Counted from the first letter of the stretch, positions 27,218 through 36,421 are shown. The stretch: 64,000 nt of DNA from CAYYJS01 sp964472315 (GCA_964472315.1 CAYYJS010000010.1:1-64000), one strand, 5' to 3'. The notes: a model not told the origin generated them from the sequence alone. Program-made: numbers and translations.

Positions 27218-28797
27218 GTGACGGGCGCGAGCCTGCCGGGGCGCCGTCGGATGCGGCCGAACTGGCCGGGACGGCCGCCCGATTCGGTGTTCCGTTCGTG
27301 ACCGACATCGACCGTTCGTGGCTGGATGCGGCGTTGGTCGGGCAGGTTCCCGTCGAGTGGTCGCGGCGTCATGCGTTGCTGCCGATTCGCTGGGAAGGCA
27401 AGCTGGCCGTGCTCACGGCGGACCCATCGAACGTAAGTGGCGCTCAGCACCTGGCCATGCTCCTTGGGGCCGACCTGTTGCCCGTGGTGGCGCCGGCTGC
27501 GGTCATCCGGCAGTCCATCGAAACGTGCTATTTCCAGCGCGAGGAATCGCCTTCCGACTTCATCGCCGACATGCCCGCGGTCAGCGTCCCGGCGGAGCCC
27601 GGCGCGGCGACGACCGACCATGACCTCCTGGCGGCGGCGTCGGGCGCCCCGGTATCGCAGCTTGTCAACCTGATCCTGCTGGATGCCATCCGGCAGCGCG
27701 CATCCGATATCCACTTCGAGCCGTGCGAATCCCGCCTCCGCGTCCGGTACCGCGTCGACGGCGTCCTGTACGAGCAATCCTCCCCGCCGCGGCACATGGT
27801 GGCGGGCCTGGTATCGCGGCTCAAAGTCATGGCGCACATGGACATCGCCGAGCGCCGTTTGCCGCAGGATGGCACGACGCGGGTGCGCATCGGCGGACGG
27901 GAATGCGACATCCGGGTGTCCACGGTGCCAGTGGCGGATGGGGAGCGCGTCGTCCTGCGACTGCTGGACCGGGAGAACACGCTGCTGTCGATGTCGGCGC
28001 TGGGAATGTCGCCCGCCTGCCGGGACGCCTTCGCGTCGCTGACGCGCGAAGCGAACGGGATGGTTGTCGTTTGCGGTCCCACCGGATCGGGCAAGACCAC
28101 GACGCTGTATGCCGCGCTCGGTCTGCTCGATGCCGCGCACCGCAATATTCTGACGATCGAGGATCCGATCGAGTACCGTCTCGGCGATATTGGCCAGATT
28201 CAGGTGAAGCCGAAGATCGGTCTCACCTTCGCCACCGGGTTGCGGCACATTCTGCGTCAGGACCCCGACGTCATCCTCGTTGGCGAAATGCGCGATCTGG
28301 AAACCGCCGAGATCGCCATTCGGGCGGCGCTCACCGGACACCTCGTGTTCACGACGCTGCACACCAACGACGCGCCCGGCGCCGTCGTGCGCCTGTTGGA
28401 CATGGGCATCGACGGGTACCTGGTGGCGTCCTGCGTGCGTGGTGTATTGGCGCAGCGGCTGGTTCGGACCCTGTGTCCGGTGTGCCGACGGACCGCCGCC
28501 CTGACCGCCGAGCAGTCGCGCCGGCTGTGCGGCGATGCTTCGATGGCCGGGGCCTCCTGTTGCGAGCCCGTGGGTTGCGACGCCTGCCGGGATGGCTTCC
28601 GGGGGCGTACGGGGCTGTTCGAGTTGATGACGGTGGACGGGGCGATGCGCCGTCTGATCCATGGCGGCGCCGATCCCGATGCTCTTGCGCGCGCATGCCG
28701 GGAGCGCGGGATGCCCGGGCTCGTGGAGGACGGCATCGCCCGGATCCTGTCCGGCGCCACGTCCGTGGCGGAGGTGCTGCGGTCCTCGGGCGTATGA
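27214..28797 (+). CDS. gspE: Type II secretion assembly ATPase
   Basis: 527 aa. N-terminal N1-like domain, then Walker A GPTGSGKTTTLYA, Asp box (ILTIEDPIEYRL), Walker B ILVGEMRDLETAE, His box LVFTTLHTNDAPG and a Cys-rich zinc subdomain (CPVC...CDAC). It drives pseudopilus assembly from the cytosol. It is coupled to gspD and gspF by 4-bp overlaps. Confidence 0.94.
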   Translation: MSDGREPAGAPSDAAELAGTAARFGVPFVTDIDRSWLDAALVGQVPVEWSRRHALLPIRWEGKLAVLTADPSNVSGAQHLAMLLGADLLPVVAPAAVIRQSIETCYFQREESPSDFIADMPAVSVPAEPGAATTDHDLLAAASGAPVSQLVNLILLDAIRQRASDIHFEPCESRLRVRYRVDGVLYEQSSPPRHMVAGLVSRLKVMAHMDIAERRLPQDGTTRVRIGGRECDIRVSTVPVADGERVVLRLLDRENTLLSMSALGMSPACRDAFASLTREANGMVVVCGPTGSGKTTTLYAALGLLDAAHRNILTIEDPIEYRLGDIGQIQVKPKIGLTFATGLRHILRQDPDVILVGEMRDLETAEIAIRAALTGHLVFTTLHTNDAPGAVVRLLDMGIDGYLVASCVRGVLAQRLVRTLCPVCRRTAALTAEQSRRLCGDASMAGASCCEPVGCDACRDGFRGRTGLFELMTVDGAMRRLIHGGADPDALARACRERGMPGLVEDGIARILSGATSVAEVLRSSGV

Positions 28798-29984
28798 AAA
28801 CCTATGCGTACAGGGGGTTCGATGCGGTCGGGCAGGCACGCAAGGGGTTGGTGCAGGCCGACGACGTGAAAGCGGCGCGCGAGGCGCTGTCGCGTGACGG
28901 TATTCTGGCCGAGCGGCTGTGGGCTTCGGGACGGCGCGAACGGCCGCTGGGATACGCGCGGCGCGCCTCCCTCTACCGCGAACTGGCGGTCCTGTTGGAC
29001 TCGGGGATGCCCGTCGTACCCGCGCTCGAAATGCTGATTCAGGCCCCCGACCTGCGTGTCGCGGCCGGACGGTTGTCCGCCGTGCGCGACCAGGTGCGCG
29101 AGGGTGCCTCGCTGGGGGAGGCGCTGAAGGCGGTTGGTGGCGAGATGACCGATTACGAGCAGGCGATCGTGGGGGTGGCCGAACAGTCCGGCAGTATCGC
29201 GGTCGTGCTGCGCCGTCTCGGCGTGTTCATGGAAAGCCAGTCGCGCATCGGCGAGAGCGTGCGCGGCGCGCTGATCTACCCCGCTTTCGTGGCCGCCGTC
29301 GGTCTGCTGGCCGGTATCGTGATGCTGGGGGTGTTGCTGCCCCGGGCGCAACGGATCATGACCGACGCGCACCTGCCGGTACCTGTCGTGACGGGGCTGG
29401 TTGTCCAGGCCGGCGCATGGGTGGTGCGGTGGGGATGGGTCGTGGCGGCGGCGGCGGTAGTCGCGGTCGCCGTTGGCGCGCGGCAGTGGCGCCGGTCGTC
29501 GTCGGCACGGCGCTCGGCGGACCAGATGCTCTATCGCCTGCCGGTGGTGGGCGCCGGCTACCGCCTCCTGGTGAACCTGCGGTTTGCCGACGCGTTGGCC
29601 ATGTTGTTGCGTGGCGGTCTGCCGCTGGTCAGGGCGCTGGCGATGGCCGGTCGCGCGACGGCGAGCGCATGGTGCGCTGCGCTGGTCGAGACCGAAACGG
29701 AGCAGGTGCGGCATGGCGCCAGTCTCGCGGAGGCGATCGGCCGTGTGCCGCCGCTGGCCGGCGAGATGTCCGGCGTGCTGCATGTCGGACAGGCCGGCGG
29801 CAATCTGGCCGAACTGCTCGAAGGCGCCGTCCAGCGGCTGCAGTATCGCTGGGAGCGCTTCGTCAAACGCGCGCTGGCGCTTCTGGAACCGCTTCTGATC
29901 CTGATCGTGGGCGGCTTCGTCCTGCTGATCACCCTGTCCGTACTGCTGCCCGTGCTTTCGCTCTCGCGTGCCGTCGGCCGGTAG
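28794..29984 (+). CDS. gspF: Type II secretion inner-membrane platform protein
   Basis: 396 aa. Starts MKTYAYRGFDAVGQARKG, the classical GspF opening, with two GspF domains (about 62-185, 265-385), each followed by a hydrophobic segment (around 165-190, 215-235, 365-390). It organises the inner-membrane platform. Genes for GspG and C are not adjacent; the operon ends here. Confidence 0.93.
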   Translation: MKTYAYRGFDAVGQARKGLVQADDVKAAREALSRDGILAERLWASGRRERPLGYARRASLYRELAVLLDSGMPVVPALEMLIQAPDLRVAAGRLSAVRDQVREGASLGEALKAVGGEMTDYEQAIVGVAEQSGSIAVVLRRLGVFMESQSRIGESVRGALIYPAFVAAVGLLAGIVMLGVLLPRAQRIMTDAHLPVPVVTGLVVQAGAWVVRWGWVVAAAAVVAVAVGARQWRRSSSARRSADQMLYRLPVVGAGYRLLVNLRFADALAMLLRGGLPLVRALAMAGRATASAWCAALVETETEQVRHGASLAEAIGRVPPLAGEMSGVLHVGQAGGNLAELLEGAVQRLQYRWERFVKRALALLEPLLILIVGGFVLLITLSVLLPVLSLSRAVGR

Positions 29985-30315
29985 TCCGGCGTTTTGGGCT
30001 GTTGGGGGAAAAGCAAGATCGGAGATACGTGCCTACTGCTTCGGCGATCGCCACCCCATATGGGCAATCGGTCATGTCATCGAGTTTGGACTTGAGCCGT
30101 TATCGTGCTCATGATGGAACCATACGAAATGCGTTTTGCATATCAATGCCTCTCCTCGGCCCAACGTTCCGAACGTGGGAGGGAAGCGGGAGGCGAGACC
30201 TGCGCGCCGACGAACAGAGCCGGAGCGCAAAGGAGACCGGCCAGTTACGCGATCCGTACGGTCAGTGGTGTGTAGGGGATACTCCGAAAGGAGGGTCCCC
30301 ATCCCGAGCGTCGTC
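29985..30315. other. Intergenic stretch with a group II intron 3'-end-like segment
   Basis: About 330 bases of visibly lower GC than the flanking operon. No gene is seen. Bases 30250-30305 resemble the last domains of a bacterial group II intron (see the separate entry). GCCCAACG near 30158 recalls integron core sites but no full attC could be built. Confidence 0.5.
30250..30305 (+). ncRNA. Group II intron 3'-terminal (domain V/VI) relic, candidate
   Basis: The text gatccgtacggtcagtggtg at 30251-30270 is, as I remember them, like the 3' side of domain V and linker of many bacterial group II introns. Next comes a compact hairpin: GGGG (30275-30278), CTCC (30282-30285), GAAA loop, GGAG (30290-30293), CCCC (30297-30300), which resembles domain VI. 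The 5' half of domain V is not convincing, so this is at best a degraded end. Confidence 0.4.
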
Positions 30316-30804
30316 CTATGGATTGACTCGTTTGCCCAAAATCGAAAGACTGTATTCTTTTCTATCCATCTCAGCCACATTTGGAAGCTTGCCCCATTCC
30401 GAAAAACCAAACGACTGCAAGAGTCTGACACTGGGTTCGTTGTGCGAGAACACAAAACCCACGACCGTCTTGATCTTCAGCTTCGGCGTCATGTCCAACG
30501 CTTCAGCGAGCAGCACCCGCCCCAGTCCCTTTCCTCGTTGTTCCGACGAAATGTAGATGCTGATCTCGGCGGTGTGATCGTACGCCGGGCGGCCGTAAAA
30601 GGACTGGAAACTGACCCAAGCAACAACTCCACCGTCTTGTTCATGAACCAGCAAGGGCCGCTTGTTGGGAACATGCTGCCGGAACCATTCCAGTCGGGAC
30701 GCGACGCTGACCTCCGTGGTGTCGGCGGTGGACTGTCGAGTCGGCACGGTCGAGTTGTAGATTGCCACGATTGTCGGGAGATCGTTCTCAGTCGCCACTC
30801 TCAT
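30316..30804 (-). CDS. GNAT-family N-acetyltransferase (phosphinothricin-acetyltransferase-like)
   Basis: 162 aa. The N-terminus MRVATENDLPTIVAIYNSTV and the acetyl-CoA loop SEQRGKGLGRVLL show a GNAT fold; HTAEISIYI and VVGFVFSHNEPSVRLLQSFGF are typical of the PAT/MnaT (YncA) subgroup that acetylates amino groups such as methionine sulfone, phosphinothricin and related compounds. The substrate is not known. The gene is an orphan, lower in GC than its neighbours, and lies between two group II intron relics, all of which suggests acquisition. Confidence 0.85.
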   Translation of the reverse strand: MRVATENDLPTIVAIYNSTVPTRQSTADTTEVSVASRLEWFRQHVPNKRPLLVHEQDGGVVAWVSFQSFYGRPAYDHTAEISIYISSEQRGKGLGRVLLAEALDMTPKLKIKTVVGFVFSHNEPSVRLLQSFGFSEWGKLPNVAEMDRKEYSLSILGKRVNP

Positions 30805-30888
30805 AATCAGTTTCTCTTTCTCATCACCGAACGTCAGCGTTCACCATGAGCCGCGTTAGCGGCGCTAGGGTGCGACGCCGTGTTGTGT

Positions 30889-30910
30889 GCCGGGTATGCC
30901 CGGCATTTTA
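30889..30910 (+). terminator. Hairpin followed by T tract
   Basis: TGCCGGG (30889-30895), loop TATG, CCCGGCA (30900-30906), then TTTT. It has the shape of a weak intrinsic terminator on the plus strand, but no plus-strand gene precedes it closely. It may belong to the mobile-element remains. Confidence 0.45.
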
Positions 30911-31331
30911 TCGGTACGCGCCGCGAGCGTACCAAATTCCAAACACGCGTCCAGCGTAGGCGACAGGCGGTTCGGAGATCAAGGAGTTAGTCCGATCCCA
31001 GGTAGGCAATGCCAAAGGGTAGCGGAAGGCAACTGTATCCTTGCGAGGGGAGCGGAAAGAGCAGCCCGCAGGGCAACAGGCTGCGCTGAAAGCGGGGCAG
31101 CGACCGGAGAGAGCGGCAACGCCGGAAGCGAATACGCGGGCCGATCGTACAGAGAAGCGGATATGAGGCGGAATGCATGGGACGAGGGTGCAACACAATC
31201 CAAAGTCCTCCAGTTGTCAAGGTGCATCACGTAGATCCGACGGTTACGCGTGGAAAACAGCAGGGAACACCCCGGGAGATCCGCCCGGTGCCCCGCAAGG
31301 GGAAGGCAAGCCGCAAGGCAAAGCTGAACAG

Positions 31332-31524
31332 CGGGTGGAGAGCAACAAGGGGGCACCCGGTGTGGTCGGGATGATAACCGGACAGCTTCGCGAGTATCTG
31401 AGGAGACACTGGGAGAAGATCAAAGCTGGCTGCACTTTCGTTGTGGATATTGACCTGTCGATTCTTCGACCGGGTAAACCACGACTGGCTAATGGCTCGG
31501 CTGGCCGAGCGCCTGATTGCACGC
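31332..31524 (+). pseudogene. Group II intron reverse transcriptase/maturase relic
   Basis: The first frame reads RVESNKGAPGVVGM then GQLREYLRRHWEKIKA, the N-terminal RT0/RT1 region of group II intron maturases. It continues directly with FVVDIDLS, so about 60-70 residues are missing. A one-base insertion (31461) then shifts the frame, and FFDRVNHDWLMARLAERLIAR follows (core FFDRVNHDWLMARL), again family sequence. After 31524 the similarity stops, so the catalytic YADD part is absent. Truncation, deletion and frameshift make this a clear dead copy. Confidence 0.82.
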
Positions 31525-31807
31525 TCGTTATGAGTCCAGAGCAAAAGACCCTGGCTACCCTACCACCTTCTCTACCAATGATCTTGACGTTCAGCACCGC
31601 TTCTGCCACGCTCACGCTCATGACAACGGCGCGTCAAAGCGGGGTCGGCATATTTCTGCCGGTGCGGGCCGGTGCCATCCGAAAAGCGATTTCTATTGGG
31701 CATTCCGGGCAGGTGACACCGATTCCGGGATCAGACCGGACAGTCGTCGGGGCGAACCGGCGCGATGATTCACGGGTTGCGAAAGTGTCTGGCAAGGAGG
31801 GGAAACC

Positions 31808-34800
31808 ATGAAGATGATCCTGCTTCGATGTAGAAAGGTCAGTCGTCGGTTGCTGATCGCCGGACTGCTGTGTGGGACGGGGCTTGTGCAGGGTGCGACG
31901 TTCTCGGTCTCGCCCTCAAGCGTCAGCAACACATACGCTGGTCAGGTCGCACTTCAGATCGACGGATTGACCGCCGGCGAGACGGTCGCGATCAACAAGT
32001 ATCTCGACGTCAACACCAACGGCGTCATTGACGCGGCGGACTGGCTGGTGCAGAGCTTCCGGTTGACGGACAACCAAGCCAGCGTGATCGGCGGCGTGAC
32101 AAACATCAATGTTCCCCGCGATGGGAGTCCGGCGGACGGAGCGATTACGGCCGATCTAGGCCTGCGGTCGGCGGGTATTTCACAGACATTCGTCGGTCAG
32201 TATCTCTATGAACTTTCCAGCCCGACCGACCACTTTAGCGCCTTGACGGATGCCTTTGCGGTCGTCAACGCCGCTTACGATCAGGGGTTCACCGGCCTGG
32301 TTCAATGCAACGGCACGAACATCCCCTACGCCGGTGTTCTGGTGTTCGGCAACGACGGCGAACTGCTTGGCAAGACGGTGGCGGACGGTTCCGGTACGTA
32401 CACGATTCAGGTCGCCCCCGGTGTTTACCAGTTGGGGGCGTTCAAGGACGGGTACGTATGTGACATGGGCACGCTGCCGTCTCTCGCCTTGGGCTCGGGC
32501 GCCCCCATCACCACGAATGTGAACCTGCTCCCGACCACGCGAATCATTTCAGGACGATGCGTTGACGCCACCAATTCCGGCATTGGATTGCCGGGCATGC
32601 CGGTGGTCGTGCAGTCTTCGGACAACCTGCTCGCCATTGGGTTCACGGCTACCAACGGCGCTTTCACTGTGCCCGTCACCGCGAGTGGGTGGGGAGTGGG
32701 GGTGGACGACCAGACCCTGTCATCTTACGGCTATCTCAGTTTTGAGGACCAGTCGCCGATTGATACGACCACGGGCAGCGTGTCAGGTGTGGCCATTGCC
32801 TTCCCCAGGGGGACTGCGCTGTTCTACGGCACCGTCAAAGACGACCAAGACCACCCACTGGCCGGGCTCAGCCTCAATGCCGAGGACGGCGGGGACTTCT
32901 ATTCGGAAACGCAGGGCGTAACCGATACAAACGGCAATTACGCGATCGCCGTCCTGGCCGGGGTGTGGCACGTGAAGCCCAGCAACAACAGTCCGGGGTA
33001 TGGCAGTTATCTGTTTTCCGGGGTCAATACCAACATCACGGAGGACCAGGCATCGCGCGTCGATTTCACGGGTTGCATTGGCACGACTATCAGCGGTTGC
33101 ATACGGGGTGGCGGGGCTCCGCTGGAGGGGATCAATGTTCAGGCGGGCACCATTATCTTCCAAGAGGGCGGCGGATGGGACTGGCAGCAAACCTATCATG
33201 GCGACAGCACGGATTCCGATGGCCGCTATAGCCTTAACGTTCCGCCCGACACCAATTACTTTGTAAGAGTCAATCTGCCCCATGGATCGTCCTGGTTGGG
33301 CCAGTTCTACAGCAACGCCATGGATGCTGTCGGCGCCACGGTGGTTGTCGCCTTGACCAACGCGGCGGCCACGAACATCGACTTCAATCTGCAGCAGGGG
33401 GCAAGCGTCAGCGGCCGGGTGAAGGGCGGCAACGTTCGCCTGAGTGGGATCAATGTCGAGGTAGGTACCATCACCTTCCATGACGGCGGCGGATGGGACT
33501 GGCAGCAATCCTACCACACGGATACGGATTCGAGCGGCAACTACTTGGTTACCGTTCCGCCCGGCACCAACTACTGCGCGCGGGCCCGTCCGCCCGAAGA
33601 ATCCGCTTGGTTCGATCAGTTCTACGACCATGTTTCAGATGTTTTCAGCGCCACGGCATTCAGTGCCCTGACCGACGCCCCGGCCACGAACATCAACTTC
33701 GACCTGGAGCAAGGGGCGGTCATCAGCGGACGTGTGCTGGGCGACGGCTCGCCTTTGGGAGACGTTTGGATTCAGGTGGGCCTCCTGAGGACGAACGCGT
33801 GGGGCAACTGGCAGTGGCAATATGTGGAATCCGCCAACACGGATGGCAACGGCATTTATTCGACTGTCGTGCCGCCCAACATCGCCTATGCCGTGCAATA
33901 TATGCATCAGGACGGCGACCCTTGGCTAAGGCAGTTTTACAGTAACGTAACGGAAGAGGCCCATGCGACACTCGTGACCCCGCTTGCGAATGCTCCGGCC
34001 ACGAACATCAACTTCGACCTGGAGCAAGGGGCTGTCATCAGCGGACGTGTGCTGGGCGACGGTTCGCCTTTGCAAGACATTGGGATTCAGGTGAGCCTTG
34101 GCAGCACGAACGAGTGGGGCGTCTGGATGTGGCAACATCATGTGGGATCCGCCAGCACGGATGGCAATGGCGACTATTCGATTGTCGTGCCGCCCGACTG
34201 CACTTATGTCGTGCAATACGCGCCTGATTCAGACAACGCCCCTGGCATCTCTTGGGTTCGGCAATTTTATAGCAACACAATTGCTTTGGCCGATGTGACA
34301 CCCGTGACGCCGATCACAAGTGCGCCGGCCACGAACATCGACTTCAACCTGCAGAAAGGGGCCATCGTCAGCGGCCGCGTACTGGGCAACGGCAATCCGC
34401 TGTATAACATCGGCGTGAATGTAGGCACCCTCAACTTTGAGGGAGGCTGGGAGAATCTCTATTACAGCGGTACGGATACCAACGGAAACTACAGCGTTGT
34501 CGTCCCGCCCGGCACCAACTACTGTGTGCAGGCTGGTCCGCCCGGTGGATCCCCCTGGCAGGGCCATTACTACATTGATGCTGCGGATCCTTCCAACGCC
34601 ACAGTAATTGCGGCCTTGACCAATGCCCCGGTCACGAACATCAACTTCAACCTGCGGCGGGTGTCTTCAGGCTATGACGCATGGGCCGCCGACATTACCA
34701 ATGGTTTGACCAACTTCAACGACTGCGCGACCGGCGATGGTTATCCGAACCTGCTGAAATACGCCACCGGCTCAAGCCCCACGAACCCGGATGATCGCGC

Positions 34801-35077
34801 TCGTATGAATTGCGGACTAAGCAACCGATTGTTCTCGCTGCGGTTCAATCGAAACACGAACGCGTTGGACGTGACCCTGATTGTCGAAGGCATAGACTCC
34901 CTCTTAGACTACGCTGCATGGAATGGCGTCGCGACGAATTTGGATGGCTCCTGGGGCGGAGCGCCGAACGTGACGGAAACCGGTACGACGAACCCTGTCA
35001 GGGTAACGGTACAGGACACGGTTCCCGCAGACGGCGCACCGAGCCGCTTCCTCCGCCTTCGCGTGACGCGGCCCTGA
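31808..35077 (+). CDS. Giant secreted protein with five ~105-residue regulatory-like (CarboxypepD_reg-type) repeats
   Basis: 1089 aa. Signal peptide at about 10-30 (LLIAGLLCGTGLVQGA). The N-terminal part has several beta-sandwich units (LVQCNGTNIPYAGVLVFGNDG, core YAGVLVFGNDG; GTVKDDQDHPLAGLSL). Five homologous repeats begin near residues 425, 532, 637, 742 and 852, each starting like GAVISGRVLGDGSPL and ending APATNINFDLEQ. The C-terminus carries GYPNLLKYATGSSPTNPDD, a motif I know from PVC exported proteins. Repeats look like carboxypeptidase-regulatory or prealbumin-like modules used in adhesion or carbohydrate-associated surface proteins. AAGGAGGGG precedes the start. Confidence 0.8.
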   Translation: MKMILLRCRKVSRRLLIAGLLCGTGLVQGATFSVSPSSVSNTYAGQVALQIDGLTAGETVAINKYLDVNTNGVIDAADWLVQSFRLTDNQASVIGGVTNINVPRDGSPADGAITADLGLRSAGISQTFVGQYLYELSSPTDHFSALTDAFAVVNAAYDQGFTGLVQCNGTNIPYAGVLVFGNDGELLGKTVADGSGTYTIQVAPGVYQLGAFKDGYVCDMGTLPSLALGSGAPITTNVNLLPTTRIISGRCVDATNSGIGLPGMPVVVQSSDNLLAIGFTATNGAFTVPVTASGWGVGVDDQTLSSYGYLSFEDQSPIDTTTGSVSGVAIAFPRGTALFYGTVKDDQDHPLAGLSLNAEDGGDFYSETQGVTDTNGNYAIAVLAGVWHVKPSNNSPGYGSYLFSGVNTNITEDQASRVDFTGCIGTTISGCIRGGGAPLEGINVQAGTIIFQEGGGWDWQQTYHGDSTDSDGRYSLNVPPDTNYFVRVNLPHGSSWLGQFYSNAMDAVGATVVVALTNAAATNIDFNLQQGASVSGRVKGGNVRLSGINVEVGTITFHDGGGWDWQQSYHTDTDSSGNYLVTVPPGTNYCARARPPEESAWFDQFYDHVSDVFSATAFSALTDAPATNINFDLEQGAVISGRVLGDGSPLGDVWIQVGLLRTNAWGNWQWQYVESANTDGNGIYSTVVPPNIAYAVQYMHQDGDPWLRQFYSNVTEEAHATLVTPLANAPATNINFDLEQGAVISGRVLGDGSPLQDIGIQVSLGSTNEWGVWMWQHHVGSASTDGNGDYSIVVPPDCTYVVQYAPDSDNAPGISWVRQFYSNTIALADVTPVTPITSAPATNIDFNLQKGAIVSGRVLGNGNPLYNIGVNVGTLNFEGGWENLYYSGTDTNGNYSVVVPPGTNYCVQAGPPGGSPWQGHYYIDAADPSNATVIAALTNAPVTNINFNLRRVSSGYDAWAADITNGLTNFNDCATGDGYPNLLKYATGSSPTNPDDRARMNCGLSNRLFSLRFNRNTNALDVTLIVEGIDSLLDYAAWNGVATNLDGSWGGAPNVTETGTTNPVRVTVQDTVPADGAPSRFLRLRVTRP
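33680..34072 (+). repeat. Near-identical 78-bp duplication inside the repeat protein gene
   Basis: 33680-33757 and 33995-34072 differ at two positions and are exactly 315 bp apart, i.e. one protein repeat. This is much closer than the other repeats are to each other, so it points to recent duplication or gene conversion. Confidence 0.88.
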
Positions 35078-35449
35078 GGGCTTCGTTGAGGGGCGTCAAG
35101 GGACAAGGGCGTCAAGGGCCAGGCCATCAGGGCGTCAAGGGCCAGGCCATCAGGGCGGAATTCTGCATGAAGGCCGCCCAGAATGAGGTGATGTAATGCG
35201 TTGATGATTGGTGGCTTACGAGCACGAGCGGGAACCATTTCGACTATTTTCCGGAAATCCGGCCCCCTCGTTACTTCAAGGGTATGTCCCAGCCATCAGG
35301 TACCGCACCAACGGCCGGTGACACCGGAAATGGCAGGAATCTGGCCAGTTCCGGGCACTCCACCCTTCAAAATCCGACTCGTTCCCCGCCACACTCGTCA
35401 ACTGCCGCGATCCTCGCGCGCAGATGGCCTGTCCCTTCTCCACCTCGCG
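35078..35449. other. Intergenic stretch with tandem repeat, no gene seen
   Basis: About 370 bases between the repeat-protein gene and the end of the sugar permease. It starts with the 23-bp tandem repeat (35091-35152). A near-palindrome ccggtgacaccgg lies at 35315-35327. No convincing ORF, RNA or terminator. Confidence 0.6.
35091..35152. repeat. 23-bp tandem repeat, two and a half copies
   Basis: Two identical 23-base units, beginning gggcgtcaagggccagg, at 35107-35129 and 35130-35152, preceded by a 16-base partial copy at 35091. The period and contiguity exclude a CRISPR array. Confidence 0.9.
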
Positions 35450-36421
35450 TCATGCGCGCCGATGTCGCAGACGGTCCAGGCCGACGGCCAGGACGATGAT
35501 GCAGCCGGTGACGATTTCCTGGACCCAGTTCGGGATGCCGATTCCGCCGCCGGGCAACTCGATCTGCGCGCATCCGCTGCGGATGACGGTCATGATGAGG
35601 GCGCCGATCAGACTGCCGAGTACCGACCCCTCGCCGCCGGCCAGACTGCCGCCGCCGATCACGACGGCCGCGATCACATCGAGTTCCTTGCCCTGGGCGA
35701 CGGTCGGATCGCCGACCGTCAAACGCGAGAACTGGAGCAGGCCGGCGAGTCCGGCAAACAGGCCGCCCAGCGCATACACGAGCAACTTGACGCGGTCGAC
35801 GCGTATGCCGCACAGACGCGCCGCGAGCGGGTTGGAGCCGACGGCGACGATGTGACGCCCCACCGCGGTGTAATGCAGCATGCCGGCCACGGCCGCCGCC
35901 AGCGCCAGCAGCAGCCACACGCCGCCCGGCAGGCCCCAACCGGCGCCGGCCGCGAGCAGGTCGTTCAGCCATGTCAGCGGGGCATCGATCTTCTGTTCGC
36001 CGGCAATGCCTTTGGCGGCGCCGCGGATGATCAGCATCATGCCCAGCGTGACGATAAACGGCACGATGCGCAGCCGCGTCGCCAGCAAGCCGATGCAGAG
36101 ACCGGCCGCGAGACCGGCCAGAACCCCGGCGGCGCCGGCCAGCCAGGGGGCGACCCCGTGGACGAGCATCCAGGCGATCACCACCGTCGTCAGGGCGATC
36201 GTCGAACCGACTGACAGGTCGATACCCCCGGACATGATGACCAGGGTCATGCCCAGGGCCGCCGTGCTGACGATGGCGGACTGGCGCAGAATCGTCTGCA
36301 GGTTTCCCAGCGTGCGGAAACTGGGCGCCGTGACGCAGGCCAGAATCAGGTAGATCGCGATCAACCCGAGGATCGGCCCGAGGGTGGTAGCCAGCGTTCG
36401 TACGGTTGCGCGGAACGGCAT
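35450..36421 (-). CDS. Sugar ABC transporter permease (RbsC-like)
   Basis: 323 aa from the ATG at 36421, which has GGGAGA upstream; an ATG at 36448 lacks one. About ten hydrophobic segments, with MSGGIDLSVGS, the BPD_transp_2 hallmark, near residue 64, and ELDVIAAVVIGGGSLAGGEGS near 245. It forms the membrane channel for a monosaccharide importer, working with the ATPase (36470) and lipoprotein (38035) encoded upstream. Sugar unknown. Confidence 0.9.
   Translation of the reverse strand: MPFRATVRTLATTLGPILGLIAIYLILACVTAPSFRTLGNLQTILRQSAIVSTAALGMTLVIMSGGIDLSVGSTIALTTVVIAWMLVHGVAPWLAGAAGVLAGLAAGLCIGLLATRLRIVPFIVTLGMMLIIRGAAKGIAGEQKIDAPLTWLNDLLAAGAGWGLPGGVWLLLALAAAVAGMLHYTAVGRHIVAVGSNPLAARLCGIRVDRVKLLVYALGGLFAGLAGLLQFSRLTVGDPTVAQGKELDVIAAVVIGGGSLAGGEGSVLGSLIGALIMTVIRSGCAQIELPGGGIGIPNWVQEIVTGCIIVLAVGLDRLRHRRA

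Larger units (their letters stand above)
30805..31807. other. Long non-coding stretch with hairpin and intron relic
   Basis: About 1 kb without an intact gene. It contains a hairpin with T tract (30889-30910), a region at about 31040-31330 reading like the structured 5' part of a group II intron, a broken reverse-transcriptase fragment (31332-31524), and a direct repeat of attccggg at 31702 and 31722. The last 30 bases hold the ribosome-binding site AAGGAGG of the next gene. Confidence 0.6.

Noticed and set aside
30120..30180. Full integron attC site at GCCCAACGTT
   Set aside because: Only one core-like box; no partner GTTRRRY box or long imperfect stem at the right distance.
35091..35152. 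CRISPR-like repeats
   Set aside because: Copies are contiguous with no spacers between them and no cas genes are nearby.
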